A DNA stretch of 64,000 nt, from NCBI RefSeq assembly GCF_963259705.1, contig NC_081841.1, positions 31,895,358-31,959,357 of the forward strand, read 5' to 3'. How positions within the stretch are numbered: position 1 is the stretch's first letter; the number at the start of each line of letters is the position of its first letter. The notes below the pieces were generated by a model. That model did not search any database and was not told the origin of the DNA. It saw only the letters and a list, made by a program, of their open reading frames with translations. A program made the translations under genes and the position numbers. Source of the stretch: Myotis daubentonii. Taxonomy: Eukaryota; Chordata; Mammalia; Chiroptera; Vespertilionidae. Below, piece by piece: positions 38,538-44,699 of the stretch.

Positions 38538-40713
38538 AATCCTCACCTGAGGGTATTTTTTCCATTGATTTTTAGAGAGAGTAGAAGGGAGGGAGGGGGA
38601 GAGAGAGAGAAACATCCCTGTGAGATAGACACATCGATTGGATGCCTCCAATGCAACCCCAATTCAGGGCTGAGGATGAACTTGCAACCCAAGTATGTGC
38701 CCTTGACCAGGAACCTATATAATTGTATTAACCAATGTAACCACAAAAAATTCAATCCTATATAATAAAGAGGTAATATGCAAATTAACCATCACTCCAA
38801 CACACAAGATGGCTGCCCTCATGTGAATACAAGATGGCCAGCAGGGGAGGGAAGTTAGGAGGGACCAGGCCTACAGGGGAGGACAGTTGAGGGGGCCCCA
38901 GGCTTGCAGGGGAGGGAAGTTAGGGGTGACCAGGCCAGCAGGAGAAGGCAATTGGGGGTGACCAGGCTGGCAGGGGAGGGCAGTTAGGGGTGACTGGGCT
39001 GGCAGGGGAGTGGTTAGGGGGTGATCAGGCTGGGAGGCAGAAGCGGTTAGGGGCAATCAGACAGGCAGGCAGGCAAGTGGTTGGGAGATCCAGTCCTGGA
39101 TTGTGAGATCGGGCCTGGGATCAGGCCTCAACGAGAAGTTAGACATCCCTCTAGGGGTCCCAGATTGGAGAGGGTGCAGGCTGGGCTGAGGGATACACCC
39201 TCCCTCCCTCACCCCAACCCCGCACAAATTTCATGCACTGGGCCTCTAGTAAATATATAAAAATAAATAAATATTAAATTTATGATATTGATCCCTTCAG
39301 GTTTAATATAATCAAGCCAATGTAAGCAAGGCACATTTTAAATTATTATATTTGTTATTCACATCGTTAGAAAAATACATTGTTCTTACACACACACACA
39401 CACACACACACAAAAAAAAAAAAAATCTGATTATTAAGCAATTGCCTCTCACTTTACCTGATAAACTTCTACTTGCATTATTTTGCCATAACATTCAGAT
39501 CAATGTCTGATCTTGCCAAACTCAAAAGTGATCAAAAATTAAAGACCAACTGTTTATAAGTAATGCCTGGCTTGACTTTTATCCACAACTGCTATCGATA
39601 ATAAATAGCAAATATTTATTGAATTTTTACAATAGTACAGTCATTATTTCAAGCATGTGAAAAGAAAAAAATCCTATCAGATAATTATATTTTATTAACC
39701 TTCTCAGATGAGAAAACTGAAGCACAAAGAGGTTAAGCAACTTGCCTAAGGGTTGAAGCAAGTATGCAGTTGAACTTAGATATGAACCCAGGGAGCCTGG
39801 GCCTCGAACCTTATTTTTAACCTCTCAGTTTCAGGAGAAGGACATGACAATTGAGGATAGTTTAAGGGAAAATTTACAAATATAACAAACATGGCATTTC
39901 AGGCAAAATTAGTTTTCTACATCTATATCATAATTCCCCACTTTCATGTACATGTGTATATTTTCCCTACACACGTACAAAGAAAAAATAAACATTTGAT
40001 AGGGAGAAATTGTTGGCAGTGTCTTAGTTTGGAAACCGCTTGCAGGCACTAGCTATAGAACCAAGACAAATATCCAGATCCCTTGGCTTAAAATAAATTC
40101 AGATTGTGTTTGAAGGCAAAATGTAAAAAGAAATTGCTGTGAAATAGTCAAGATATTAGAAACAGCTAACAAATGAGCATTTTTCTTATTGAAAATGGTT
40201 GGCATGCTGCCAAAGCTTGAAGTGAACAGTTGTTTACTTGGTCATTGTGGAGTGATCACTGCCTATAGATCAGCAATCATTTCTGCCTAGGAACCATTTT
40301 CCAGGAGAGATCCCCACACTCCTCTGGCCCAGAGACCGCTGAAGTGGGGGAGGGGGCATTTAATTAGCTTTTGATCTAGGAAAATAAGTCCTGCTGTAAC
40401 ATCATGCCTGAAAAGGTTAAAGACTCTGTCTTCTGTTTAAGTTTCCCCACACTATCTTCGATTAAATTGCCTGAATCAATAGCCCGATTTAGACACACTT
40501 TCAGTTATAAAACATACTTCATTAAAGCAAGAAATTATCACCATAACAGGTAGTAGGACATTAACATTAGATTACTTCATGAACATATGAACAACTTTAT
40601 AAGCTCTAAGTTAAAAAAAAATACATATACATACATACATGCAAAAAATTCCATACCTTCAACTTGGAAAAACATCTTATTCTTTGGGTTTCAATTTTCT
40701 CAGTTTCTCCCAT
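8445..40713 (-). CDS. SLCO1A2: Organic anion transporting polypeptide 1A2 (14 coding exons)
   Basis: Minus-strand gene. Join in transcript order: 40713-40657, 38374-38233, 36015-35883, 32096-31996, 29612-29466, 23841-23743, 23157-22939, 20130-19966, 18762-18567, 16959-16794, 15590-15418, 13342-13278, 12721-12604, 8658-8445. The sum is 1995 nt, that is 664 codons plus TAA, with all phases consistent. The protein is a sodium-independent plasma-membrane carrier of bile salts, steroid and thyroid hormone conjugates and drugs (known for OATP1A2). Seen in the sequence: twelve hydrophobic segments, the OATP signature around residues 235-247 ([13 protein letters not shown]), and a Kazal-like extracellular loop with ten Cys between residues 435 and 502. 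N-X-S/T sites lie at 121, 132, 408, 479 and 488. Similarity to human OATP1A2 is higher throughout than to OATP1B or 1C1, from memory of those proteins. No disabling change is seen. The main doubt is whether bats carry several 1A paralogues. Confidence 0.95.
8936..9088 (+). other. Unexplained protein-like open stretch in the last intron
   Basis: The last half of the plus-strand frame 8777-9088 reads [20 protein letters not shown] and continues to a stop at 9086-9088. Its amino acid composition looks more like real protein than the Phe/Leu-rich AT noise before it. I do not recognise the family. It could be a retroposed gene fragment or chance. Confidence 0.25.
9258..9472 (-). mobile_element. 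Ves-type SINE
   Basis: Reverse SINE from ATTTTTTTATTGATTTGAG to CTGAGCCACCTGGCTAGGG, within the intron between coding exons 13 and 14. Confidence 0.85.
9473..9937. other. AT-rich intron, nothing assigned
   Basis: Intronic sequence with no recognisable exon or repeat. Confidence 0.5.
9938..10750 (+). mobile_element. Nonautonomous Helitron, long form
   Basis: Begins TCCTATATAATAAAGAACTA and ends with a hairpin (TGCATGAATTTCGTGCA) plus GGGCCTCTAC, a degenerate CTAG end. Its body matches the reverse element at 814-1647, with CCTGCACCTGCGCC-type minisatellite at 10165-10230 and repeated GGTGATCAGGC units near the 3' end. Confidence 0.9.
10751..11200. other. Intron, nothing assigned
   Basis: Single-copy-looking AT-rich intron sequence. 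Confidence 0.5.
11201..11436 (+). mobile_element. Ves-type SINE, young copy
   Basis: Well preserved box A (GGTTTGGCTCAGTGGATAG) and box B (GGTTCGATCCCGGTCAAGG), ending in CAATAAAATATAT and an A-rich tail. Flanked by the direct repeat AAAAAATTACAACAG. Confidence 0.93.
11828..12039 (+). mobile_element. hAT miniature element, 212 bp
   Basis: Terminal inverted repeats CAGTGGTCAGCAAAC and GTTTGCCAACCACGG, flanked by a perfect 8-bp target duplication GACTAGTC (11820-11827, 12040-12047). Same family and exact length as 50249-50460 and 62240-62451. No transposase. Confidence 0.93.
12072..12537 (-). mobile_element. Nonautonomous Helitron close to exon 13, reverse
   Basis: Starts CTAGAGGCCCGGTACACGA and ends TTTATTATATAGGA. 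Sister copy of 58417-58846. It ends only 66 nt inside the intron from the exon 13 donor. Carries two CTCF-core-like words. Confidence 0.93.
12355..12421 (-). promoter_or_regulatory. Two CTCF-core-like motifs in a Helitron
   Basis: Complement strand words CCACCAGGGGCCAG (12355-12368) and CCACCAGGGGGTAG (12408-12421). Each differs at one position from the published core CCASYAGRKGGCRS. Binding is not shown. Confidence 0.4.
12604..12721 (-). CDS. SLCO1A2: SLCO1A2 coding exon 13 (TM11)
   Basis: Acceptor TTGTAG at 12722-12727, donor GTA at 12601-12603. Encodes residues 555-594, beginning [17 protein letters not shown] (eleventh membrane segment) then a short extracellular turn with Cys pairs. Phases fit exons 12 and 14. 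Confidence 0.96.
13278..13342 (-). CDS. SLCO1A2: SLCO1A2 coding exon 12 (65 nt)
   Basis: Microexon-like 65-nt exon, too short for an open-frame scan, between CTTTAG acceptor and GTAAAAA donor. Encodes [20 protein letters not shown] and IF before the split codon 555. The sequence [10 protein letters not shown] is characteristic of this part of OATP1 proteins. Confidence 0.95.
13382..13640 (+). mobile_element. LINE-1 3' UTR fragment
   Basis: Forward L1 3' sequence (GTGAAGTAAGTCAGACAGAG followed by TATGTGGAATCTAAAAAATA), 5' and 3' truncated, intronic. Confidence 0.8.
13668..13890 (+). mobile_element. Ves-type SINE
   Basis: Forward copy with GGTTGAGCATTGACCTATGA and TCCCAGTCAGGGCACATGCC, ending TCTCTGAAATCAATACAAA. 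Confidence 0.88.
13942..14147 (-). mobile_element. Ves-type SINE with expanded (GA)n
   Basis: Reverse SINE whose complemented pyrimidine tail has expanded to a GA dinucleotide run at about 13961-14006; ends near TACCTGGCCAGGG. Confidence 0.82.
14148..15090. other. Intron, nothing assigned
   Basis: Open frames at 14174-14383, 14286-14492 and 14649-14894 show no domain, splice context or codon pattern to support them. Confidence 0.5.
15091..15326. mobile_element. hAT miniature element, second family, 236 bp
   Basis: Ends CAGTGATGGCGAACC and GGTTCGCCATCACTA form inverted repeats, flanked by perfect 8-bp duplication TCTTAGGC (15083-15090, 15327-15334). No transposase coding. Confidence 0.92.
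15418..15590 (-). CDS. SLCO1A2: SLCO1A2 coding exon 11 (end of Kazal loop, TM10)
   Basis: Acceptor TTTTTGGCAG, donor GTACACA. Residues 476-533: [15 protein letters not shown] with a sequon at N488 and an unusual N-C-S at 479, the last Cys residues of the loop (496, 502), then the tenth membrane segment [20 protein letters not shown]. Confidence 0.97.
15964..16220 (+). mobile_element. Ves-type SINE with (AAAT)n tail
   Basis: Well preserved forward copy with GGTTTGGCTCAGTGGATAG. The tail has become (AAAT)n at about 16178-16218. Flanking direct repeat AAAAAGTATAGTTTA proves its insertion boundaries. Confidence 0.94.
16794..16959 (-). CDS. SLCO1A2: SLCO1A2 coding exon 10 (Kazal-like domain)
   Basis: Acceptor TTTCAG, donor GTAAAATA. 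Residues 420-475. Contains [20 protein letters not shown] with Cys at 435, 439, 441, 450, 461 and 465. In OATPs these form disulphides in the large loop between TM9 and TM10 that are needed for surface expression. No sizeable open frame flags it because it lacks an internal Met-initiated frame of length. Confidence 0.96.
17370..17525 (+). mobile_element. Diverged Ves-type SINE
   Basis: Shortened forward copy (GTGGCTCAGTTAGTTGAA head; CTCTCCTTTCCTCTCTCT tail) with internal deletion. Confidence 0.7.
17600..18060. repeat. Unclassified GC-richer block with internal similarity
   Basis: Contains repeated CAGCCT.ACTCAG-type phrases (for example ACAGCCTCACTCAGTG). It reads like an old interspersed repeat, but I cannot name it. 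No coding frame. Confidence 0.35.
18567..18762 (-). CDS. SLCO1A2: SLCO1A2 coding exon 9 (TM8, TM9)
   Basis: Acceptor TTTATAG, donor GTATGG at 18561-18566. Residues 355-420: [15 protein letters not shown] (TM8), basic loop KKFKITVK, then TM9 [20 protein letters not shown] and sequon N408-S-S. The exon is 196 nt; the acceptor-side part is shared with no other frame. Confidence 0.97.
18763..19965. other. Intron 8, little assigned
   Basis: Contains a MER5-like piece at 19355-19470 and an 18-nt G run near 19521-19538. The frame at 19563-19805 minus is not supported as an exon. Confidence 0.5.
19355..19470 (+). mobile_element. MER5-like hAT remnant
   Basis: Diverged fragment with CCAGAGATTCAGTATGTC and a later GGGGCACCAGGTATCTGAA, matching the order of words in ancient MER5A-type elements. 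Ends are not defined. Confidence 0.5.
19966..20130 (-). CDS. SLCO1A2: SLCO1A2 coding exon 8 (TM7)
   Basis: Acceptor CTTTCAG, donor GTATG. Residues 300-355: [20 protein letters not shown] and the rest of TM7, then [19 protein letters not shown] leading to TM8. The split codon uses the single G left by the GC-donor exon 7. Confidence 0.97.
20131..21545. other. Intron 7, nothing coding
   Basis: AT-rich. A weak MER5-like stretch lies around 20640-20760. The frames at 20353-20576 and 20797-21003 look like chance. Confidence 0.5.
21546..21573. repeat. (AAT)n microsatellite
   Basis: Nine to ten AAT units. Confidence 0.9.
21917..22134. repeat. 218-bp purine tract: (GGA)n then (GGGAGA)n
   Basis: Uninterrupted purines on the plus strand: GGA/GAA triplets, a G10 run near 21941, then about 13 GGGAGA units (22047-22125). 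A translated frame through it is an artefact. On the transcribed sense strand it is a long polypyrimidine run within intron 7. Confidence 0.95.
22439..22627 (-). mobile_element. Ves-type SINE
   Basis: Reverse copy between direct repeats TTAATTTCTTTTTTAA-like on both sides; ends CTGAGCCACACCAGCCAGG. Confidence 0.88.
22937..22938 (-). other. SLCO1A2: Non-canonical GC splice donor of intron 7
   Basis: Sense strand reads ACTAAAG|GCAAATAT. Reading phase and the next exon (split GAT codon) leave no GT alternative nearby. It is a GC-AG intron in which +5 is A instead of the usual G, so it looks weak. Confidence 0.8.
22939..23157 (-). CDS. SLCO1A2: SLCO1A2 coding exon 7 (OATP signature, TM6)
   Basis: Residues 227-300. 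Carries the family signature [13 protein letters not shown] at 235-247 (Ile246 where the consensus has Phe or Leu), TM6 through AIPFFFLP, then a long Lys/Glu-rich cytoplasmic loop ending DGITK. Acceptor ACAG follows a T29 run; donor is GC. Retention of the intron would add about 30 residues and a stop. Confidence 0.97.
23158..23190 (-). other. SLCO1A2: Acceptor with pure T29 tract
   Basis: On the sense strand, 29 consecutive T followed by ACAG form the exon 7 acceptor (plus-strand A run 23162-23190). No other base interrupts the polypyrimidine tract. Confidence 0.9.
23507..23650 (+). mobile_element. MIR SINE
   Basis: Core phrases AGAGCAGTGGATTTTGAGTC and CTTTAGTTTAAACTCC are in the order seen in the old mammalian MIR. 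Confidence 0.6.
23743..23841 (-). CDS. SLCO1A2: SLCO1A2 coding exon 6 (TM5)
   Basis: Acceptor TTTTTAG, donor GTAATT. 99 nt, residues 194-227: [20 protein letters not shown] forms TM5, followed by [12 protein letters not shown]. Confidence 0.97.
24232..24686 (+). mobile_element. Nonautonomous Helitron
   Basis: TCCTATATAATAAAGAGG at the start; terminal hairpin and GGGCCTCTAG end followed by T. Same subfamily as 38756-39249 and the reverse copy 60653-61091. Body of GGCAGTTAGGGGCAATCAGG units. Includes CCAGCAGGGGACAG (24327-24340), one mismatch from the CTCF core. Confidence 0.94.
24977..25801 (+). mobile_element. Solo ERV LTR, class II-like, forward
   Basis: Starts TGCCGGGAGCC and ends GGACCCCGGCA with a perfect 6-bp target duplication CTTTCC (24971-24976, 25802-25807). 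TATAAAT sits at about 25290-25296, supporting forward orientation. A degenerate minisatellite of AGAACCTGGCTGGAGATC-type units occupies 25560-25700. No viral genes. Frames at 25412-25810 and 25609-25935 are by-products of the repeat. Confidence 0.92.
25802..26861. other. Pyrimidine-rich intron segment
   Basis: C/T-rich on the plus strand to about 26440, then AT-rich. It resembles the sequence at 24690-24970 on the other side of the LTR, which would be one older repeat split by the LTR. No coding support for the frame 25868-26293. Confidence 0.4.
26862..27071 (-). mobile_element. Ves-type SINE
   Basis: Reverse copy from CCTCACTTGAGAATATTTTT to CACTGAGAAAACTGGCTAAGG. Confidence 0.82.
27072..27578. 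other. AT-rich intron 5 segment, nothing assigned
   Basis: Between the SINE and the U2 copy. Holds only the left direct repeat of the U2 insertion (27565-27578). Confidence 0.45.
27579..27638 (+). pseudogene. 3'-truncated U2 snRNA retropseudogene
   Basis: About the first 60 nt of U2 snRNA, starting ATCGCTTCTCGGCCTTTTGG and including the branch-point recognition region GTAGTATC. It stops within TTTAATAT and has no poly(A). Direct repeats ATAGGAAACTAACT lie at 27565-27578 and 27637-27650 (16 nt if the shared AT pairs are counted). This is the classic form of truncated U2 pseudogene made by retrotransposition. Confidence 0.95.
27841..28831 (+). mobile_element. 5'-truncated LINE-1 with 15-bp target duplication
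   Basis: Carries the C-terminal part of L1 ORF2 (frame 27932-28450, which reads into an early stop after a shift) and a 3' UTR with a G-rich stretch (28655-28790), ending in an A-rich tail. The perfect duplication AAAGAAGTTACAATA flanks it at 27826-27840 and 28832-28846. One of the youngest L1s in the window; cannot move by itself. Confidence 0.95.
28892..29105 (+). mobile_element. Ves-type SINE
   Basis: Forward copy with GTTGCTCAGTGGTTGAGTG head, a G-rich stretch near 29000 and CTCTGAAATCAATAAGAAA end. Confidence 0.85.
29466..29612 (-). CDS. SLCO1A2: SLCO1A2 coding exon 5 (TM4)
   Basis: Acceptor AAAACAG, donor GTGAGT. Residues 145-194: [20 protein letters not shown] (TM4) then [18 protein letters not shown], a stretch strongly conserved in OATP1 proteins. 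Confidence 0.97.
29663..29924 (+). mobile_element. Short nonautonomous Helitron
   Basis: TCTATATATATAAAAGCC start; CACCAGACCTCTAG end with a weak hairpin. 262 bp. Related to 56926-57314. Holds a convergent pair of CTCF-core-like words. Confidence 0.9.
29731..29769. promoter_or_regulatory. Convergent CTCF-core-like pair in a Helitron
   Basis: CCACCAAGGGGCAG forward at 29731-29744 (one mismatch to the core) and CTGCCCCCTGGTGG at 29756-29769 (exact core on the minus strand), 11 nt apart. Confidence 0.4.
30340..30550 (+). mobile_element. Ves-type SINE
   Basis: Forward copy: GTGGCTCAGTAGTTGAGCC head, TCTCTGAAATCAATAAAAAT end. Confidence 0.87.
30894..31116. mobile_element. Palindromic hAT (MER5-like) element
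   Basis: CAGTGGTTCTCAACC and GGTTGAGAACCACTG ends, perfect 8-bp duplication CTCTATAG (30886-30893, 31117-31124). The two halves are inverted copies: a perfect 44-nt inverted repeat, 30951-30994 against 31017-31060, encloses a 22-nt loop. Confidence 0.93.
31580..31740 (+). mobile_element. Helitron 3' end, left boundary unclear
   Basis: Ends GCACAATTTCGCATGCTGGG then CCACTAG, a degenerate Helitron 3' hairpin and CTAG. No TCCTATATAATAAA start was found upstream; either 5' truncated or another subfamily. Confidence 0.6.
31996..32096 (-). CDS. SLCO1A2: SLCO1A2 coding exon 4 (extracellular loop 2)
   Basis: 101 nt between TACAG acceptor and GTTGTTGA donor. Residues 111-145: [18 protein letters not shown], then a second sequon NGT. 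The loop is a little shorter than I recall for human OATP1A2. Donor has T at +3 but GT is intact. Confidence 0.95.
32097..33879. other. Intron 3 segment, nothing assigned
   Basis: No repeat or exon recognised in 1.8 kb. Frames at 32430-32690, 32996-33196, 33243-33449 and 33452-33781 minus have no supporting features. Together with the next block it may hold diverged LINE material. Confidence 0.4.
33880..35180 (+). mobile_element. Probable ancient LINE (HAL1/L1M-like) remnant
   Basis: A-rich sequence with phrases such as GAATTTTACACCAGCCAAAC that resemble old LINE ORF regions. Split by the SPIN copy at 34330. Highly diverged; naming is tentative. Confidence 0.35.
34330..34527. mobile_element. 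SPIN-type hAT miniature element
   Basis: Body words TTTCACAGGGGTCGCTTAAG and ATGAAGTAGCAACAAAAATA match the nonautonomous SPIN family. 8-bp flanks CTCTAGAT / GTCTAGAT (one mismatch). Left end is degenerate. Confidence 0.88.
35181..35882. other. Intron segment before exon 3, nothing assigned
   Basis: Single-copy-looking sequence on the 3' side of coding exon 3. No exon or named repeat. Confidence 0.45.
35883..36015 (-). CDS. SLCO1A2: SLCO1A2 coding exon 3 (TM2, TM3)
   Basis: Acceptor CCCTTAG, donor GTAAGC. Residues 67-111: [19 protein letters not shown] (TM2 and loop) and [20 protein letters not shown] (TM3). Too short for an independent open frame but unambiguous. Confidence 0.96.
36205..36634. 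mobile_element. Solo LTR, 430 bp, class II-like
   Basis: TGTGGAGAGCGG start and GGCACGGCACA end with perfect 6-bp duplication ATTTTA (36199-36204, 36635-36640). Unrelated to the longer LTR family. An AATAAAG reads on the minus strand near 36560, so orientation is open. No viral genes. Confidence 0.82.
36635..37185. other. Intron, nothing assigned
   Basis: No recognisable feature. Confidence 0.45.
37194..37403. mobile_element. SPIN-type hAT miniature element, intact ends
   Basis: Starts CAGAGGTTCTCAACC and ends GGTTGGGAACCACTG, with perfect 8-bp duplication CTTTAGAC (37186-37193, 37404-37411). Body carries CCCTTTCACAGGGGTCACC and AACATGAGGAACTGTATTA. Confidence 0.93.
37412..38232. other. Intron 2 segment, nothing assigned
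   Basis: The frame 37650-37904 on the plus strand lacks support. Confidence 0.45.
38233..38374 (-). CDS. SLCO1A2: SLCO1A2 coding exon 2 (TM1)
   Basis: Acceptor TTTCTAG, donor GTAATG. 142 nt, residues 20-67: [20 protein letters not shown] (TM1) then the loop [20 protein letters not shown]. Confidence 0.97.
38503..38537. repeat. (TTG)n microsatellite
   Basis: About 11 TTG units adjoining the reverse SINE. Confidence 0.9.
38538..38755 (-). mobile_element. Ves-type SINE, cut by a Helitron
   Basis: Reverse copy starting TAATCCTCACCTGAGGGTAT. Its complemented head is missing or degenerate where the Helitron at 38756 begins. Confidence 0.8.
38756..39249 (+). mobile_element. Nonautonomous Helitron
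   Basis: TCCTATATAATAAAGAGG start and GCACTGGGCCTCTAG end. Same subfamily as 24232-24686. Internal repeats of GGGGAGGGCAGTTAGGGGTG type. Confidence 0.93.
39392..39412. repeat. (CA)n microsatellite
   Basis: About ten CA units followed by an A run. Confidence 0.9.
39590..39820 (-). mobile_element. MIR SINE, reverse
   Basis: Contains AGATGAGAAAACTGAAGCAC and AGAGGTTAAGCAACTTGCC, hallmark words of MIR in reverse orientation. Confidence 0.8.
39821..40656. other. Intron 1 segment, nothing assigned
   Basis: Includes a GC-richer block at 40240-40360 of unknown origin and no exon. Confidence 0.45.
40657..40713 (-). CDS. SLCO1A2: SLCO1A2 coding exon 1 (start codon)
   Basis: ATG at 40713-40711 in a strong context (A at -3, G at +4: AACATGG). 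Encodes the cytoplasmic N terminus [19 protein letters not shown], 19 residues, then donor GTATGG. Matches the known OATP1A2 N terminus closely, with one residue fewer than human. The 5' noncoding part continues to the right; its acceptor is not certain. Confidence 0.95.
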
Positions 40714-43700
40714 GTTGTTCTTCTGAGTGTTCCAAAGTATTTATGATTTAAATCTTGATATTTCTTAGTTCTATTGTTTTAAGAAGATAAAAATATATTA
40801 AATTACTGACAAACTCCTAAGTCGTTATTCTTTTGAAGAAAATACTAAATTTGAATAACATAATCAGAAACCATTGTACAAAAACACCTGGGAAGCTTTT
40901 GATCTCCATCTAGAAAATAATGACATTAAAGAAGATTTAGTTGCTAAGTTTCCATTGAAAAAGGTCACATCAAATAACTTTAGTTACTCTTTAGTGAGAT
41001 TAAAGATAGAATTATTTGTTATGTCCTCTTACAAAATAATGACCATGTGGTTAAAACAAAACTTTTCCTTTCTTTAACCAAAATAAATAGAACCAAAGTG
41101 CACTTTTTTTGGACTTACATGGAAATGCTGCTTTTAAGAACACACAGACTTTGATTTGTGTTTGTGCTAAAACTCTGCTTCAGCTAGCCTACCAAAGTTC
41201 AAAAATCTCTGTTTGGCTAGGCTCCCTCTTCAAGTTCTTTTCGTTCCAATACTTCCCTGGAGTTTCAAGAAGGGAAGCACTTTCTGGGGCACTGCTGATT
41301 CACGGAAACCTGGGGAGGCATGGAATTTTAATTATGGAAATAGCCTAAGTAAAAACAACAAATAGTTCTCTGATCTGGAAAAGAATCCTACAGTTGCAAG
41401 ATATGAGGTTTAGGAGATGACCAAACATATAAGTTTGCTGAATCCTATTCCCCTACACACATAAAGGCAAACCTATGTAATAAATACAGGTCTGTGTGTA
41501 TCTATAAGTATATATATAAATTATATAGGCACACATTTTTACCTGTAAAACATTACTTAAACGCTATTCAATTTTATTAACCCCTTTTTAAATTTTTGTC
41601 TATTTTTGTCCTAGTGTCTTGAAACTAGGACAATATTTTGTACCAAAACCAAAGTGTTCACTATGACAATATTTATTCTAGTAAATCTATTTTAAGAAGG
41701 GAGAATAATATATTAGCAGTATTTCCCAAGTTACTTTATGAAAATCCTCTGAACAATATCCACTTAACAAATAATCCTAAATGCACTAATTTTTAAAGAC
41801 CTTACTGCTTTACCTCTATAAGTTTGCTGAATCCTATTCCCCTACATACATGAAGGCAACAAACACTGCATAGTGTACGAGCTTAGTTCTCTTTTCTCAT
41901 GCTATGATGGACACAGTTATATATTGAAAACCTACTGCGTGCCAGTCATAGTGTTAAGCACAGAATTTCGGAAACGAACAAGAAAGACTAGCTATCCCAA
42001 AGACACTATAAACTAGGCTCTGTGGAAAGCACTTGTACCCAGATCCCAAGAAACCTATATTTTAATTAGGAATGGTAAAACTTTTAAATAAAACACACTG
42101 GAATATAGCTAAACAGTGTATGACCAAATTACAAATGCTTTGGTATGTAGGAAATGAAAAAATGTATATATCATTAATGGAAATTGTTAAAAACAGTCTT
42201 GACAATTCCAAATGGCCCCACAGATGAAATCGTGCTGCAATCTCCACATAAAATGCCAAATCACCTTAATCAAAGTTCAAGTGCAAGAGCTAGTTTTGAA
42301 GAAAAAAAAAATGAGAGACTAGGATAACTTTTCAAATGAATGGAAACTGCTCTTCTTGGGTCCTCATCTGTAATACATATGCTTTTATTATACATAAACC
42401 TCTCAACTGCTCTCTCCTCTTCCTTCTCATGATTTAAAATCCAATCTTACTCCCCTTCATTTTTCCTTCTACCTCTCCTTGCCAAAATCCGAGCCCAATA
42501 TAGTCACCCAATCAAACTATAAGAGAGGAAGAGAACTTATTCCTCTTCCATGTCAAAGTTGTCTTCACTCTTTTTAGTGGCTAAAGACATGACTCTTCTA
42601 AATCCCTATGTTTTCCTATCTGACCAGGGGACATAAAAGGTGTAGTAACACAGAAGATCACCGCATTGTAGAATACTGTAGTTCCTTCTTTGCATCGTGA
42701 CACTATGGAACCATCTTGAGCACATTTTATCACCATGCCTCAAAGGTTTATTTCAGAAAGTGTTTGCTCTCTTGAAGGATGTCTTATAAACAAACGTGTT
42801 GACTGGGATAAAAGGCACTTTGAAGCTCAGCACTCGGAATGAAGTCAATTCAATTCAATTAACACTAAACATTTTCCTAATTTGCCAGCTTATACAGTGA
42901 AAACATTTTAGCTTTTCATACACACGTTAGGTGAGAAAAATAAATTAATTAACAGTAAAATCTATTGTTTCTTGAACAAAATTCGTGAAATCCAATAGTT
43001 AATGTCACAATCACTTTGAGCATTGTGGTTGCAAATCAGGGAAAGCACGCATTGTTTCTTCATATCCTTGAGGAGGGCAAGTGCCAGCTGTGTGAACAAT
43101 CCCCTTTTGTTAGCACAGGGTGTTTACATGGTGACTTTTGTTCCTGGGACCACAGTGCCACAGATAAATCCTCATCAATCATCACTGCTAATGAAAATGA
43201 CTTGCTGAAGCTGTATTAAGAGGAGAAGCATGTTATTTCTCTAACCCCTTCTCGGCATTCAAAGGGGAGCGGGAAATTCTTCGATATGCATTCTCACAAA
43301 AATGTGGTTGCATTTTTTCCATGTCTACTGGTCACACAATTCTGGGTTTCTTTTTTGTTTTGTTTAGTTTTGTTTTCATTGTAGTCAAAGCACATTACAG
43401 AATTGTTAACTATATACACATTTTTGGATAGCAGGGCTCTAGCACTTTTCATCTTGCGTGACTCTGAACAGCAGCACTCAGGTTTTTGACACTCCTTAGT
43501 TGCCAGCCTTAACAAATCTCAATCGCAAAAGAATACAATTTTTTTACAAAACAAATAAATGACCTTGTTTGTGCTCTTTCCCCCGTGTTAGATATATAGA
43601 CATCTTTTTTTTTAAGACTGGGAAATGCATACTTTTAATTTTACAACATAGTATTGAATTAACAAAATAAAGGCTTTACTTTATCATGGCAAAACTAGTA

Positions 43701-43744
43701 GTACATACATGAAGAAGACTTAGGAGAACATCCTTTCCTTGGGG

Positions 43745-43748
<4 letters not shown>
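40714..43748. other. 5' flank or first noncoding intron of SLCO1A2
   Basis: Three kilobases with few repeats. An L2-like stretch lies around 41910-42060. The block 42640-43520 looks single copy and contains TGTTTAC (43130s), a forkhead-type word, but no defined promoter could be picked out. Confidence 0.4.

Positions 43749-43804
<56 letters not shown>
43749..43804. repeat. (GA)n microsatellite
   Basis: About 27 GA units, uninterrupted. Confidence 0.95.
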
Positions 43805-43807
<3 letters not shown>

Positions 43808-44699
43808 TACCAGCAACATCTTAAGAAAATTGTTTATTTCCAGAATCTTCAAATGGCTTCTCCCTCTGCAAGAAGAGGACAGCCTCTTGGGAGTATCCAG
43901 CTGAAATAATTCAACCAATACCAAACCAAGCAAGCATGTGCCAATGGAGCACATGGAAAACCAACAATGACTCTTTGTATAATGCCTACAAAAATTATTT
44001 TACTTCTATTAGTTCATTTTCATCAGAAATTAAAGAATAAAATATTGGATTCTGCAAATAAGCCTTACAAATACAGGTATTATTTTACTTCTTATGATTA
44101 GAGGGGGTACCAGGGATGCATCACTCTAGGCAAAACAAAAGGAGAAACAATTGAAACATATGGCTATGCCTGTGATTTCTCCATGCCAACCAAAGAGTGA
44201 AATGCACAGAAACACAAGCAAAATAAATATACCTACTCTGTTATTTTAGAAAACTTACTGTCTGACTCTGATAATAGACCAAGACACGGAAAAGCCAAAC
44301 TGATACTTGACTTCCCAAGTCTTCAGGAGAACTGGTTGTGAATAGCATCAGTGTTACATCCAATGCAAATAACGCTAAAGAATGATCAGGTTATTATCAG
44401 AGTGGCCAATCTTTTCCACACTGGCAATTTAAATTATTTTGTTTCTTTAAAATTTTATCCCAATGTTGTTGTCCTTTTGCCTGCACACACATAGTTTTGG
44501 TTACAGAAACATGTTCCTTCCATTAATTATGCCAAGTAAATACTGAACTCTTCCTTTTTCTCATAGAGAAAGGAGTTTTTATCTCTTTGTAAAGCTCCCA
44601 AAATAACTGAAAATCCAAAGTGTTCAGATTTCCCCCCACCACCCATTTATTTGTGTACTTGTTCATTCACATTAACGGATATGGAAAGGCAGCTAGATA
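43805..44699. other. Upstream flank, nothing assigned
   Basis: No exon, RNA or repeat recognised. Confidence 0.45.
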
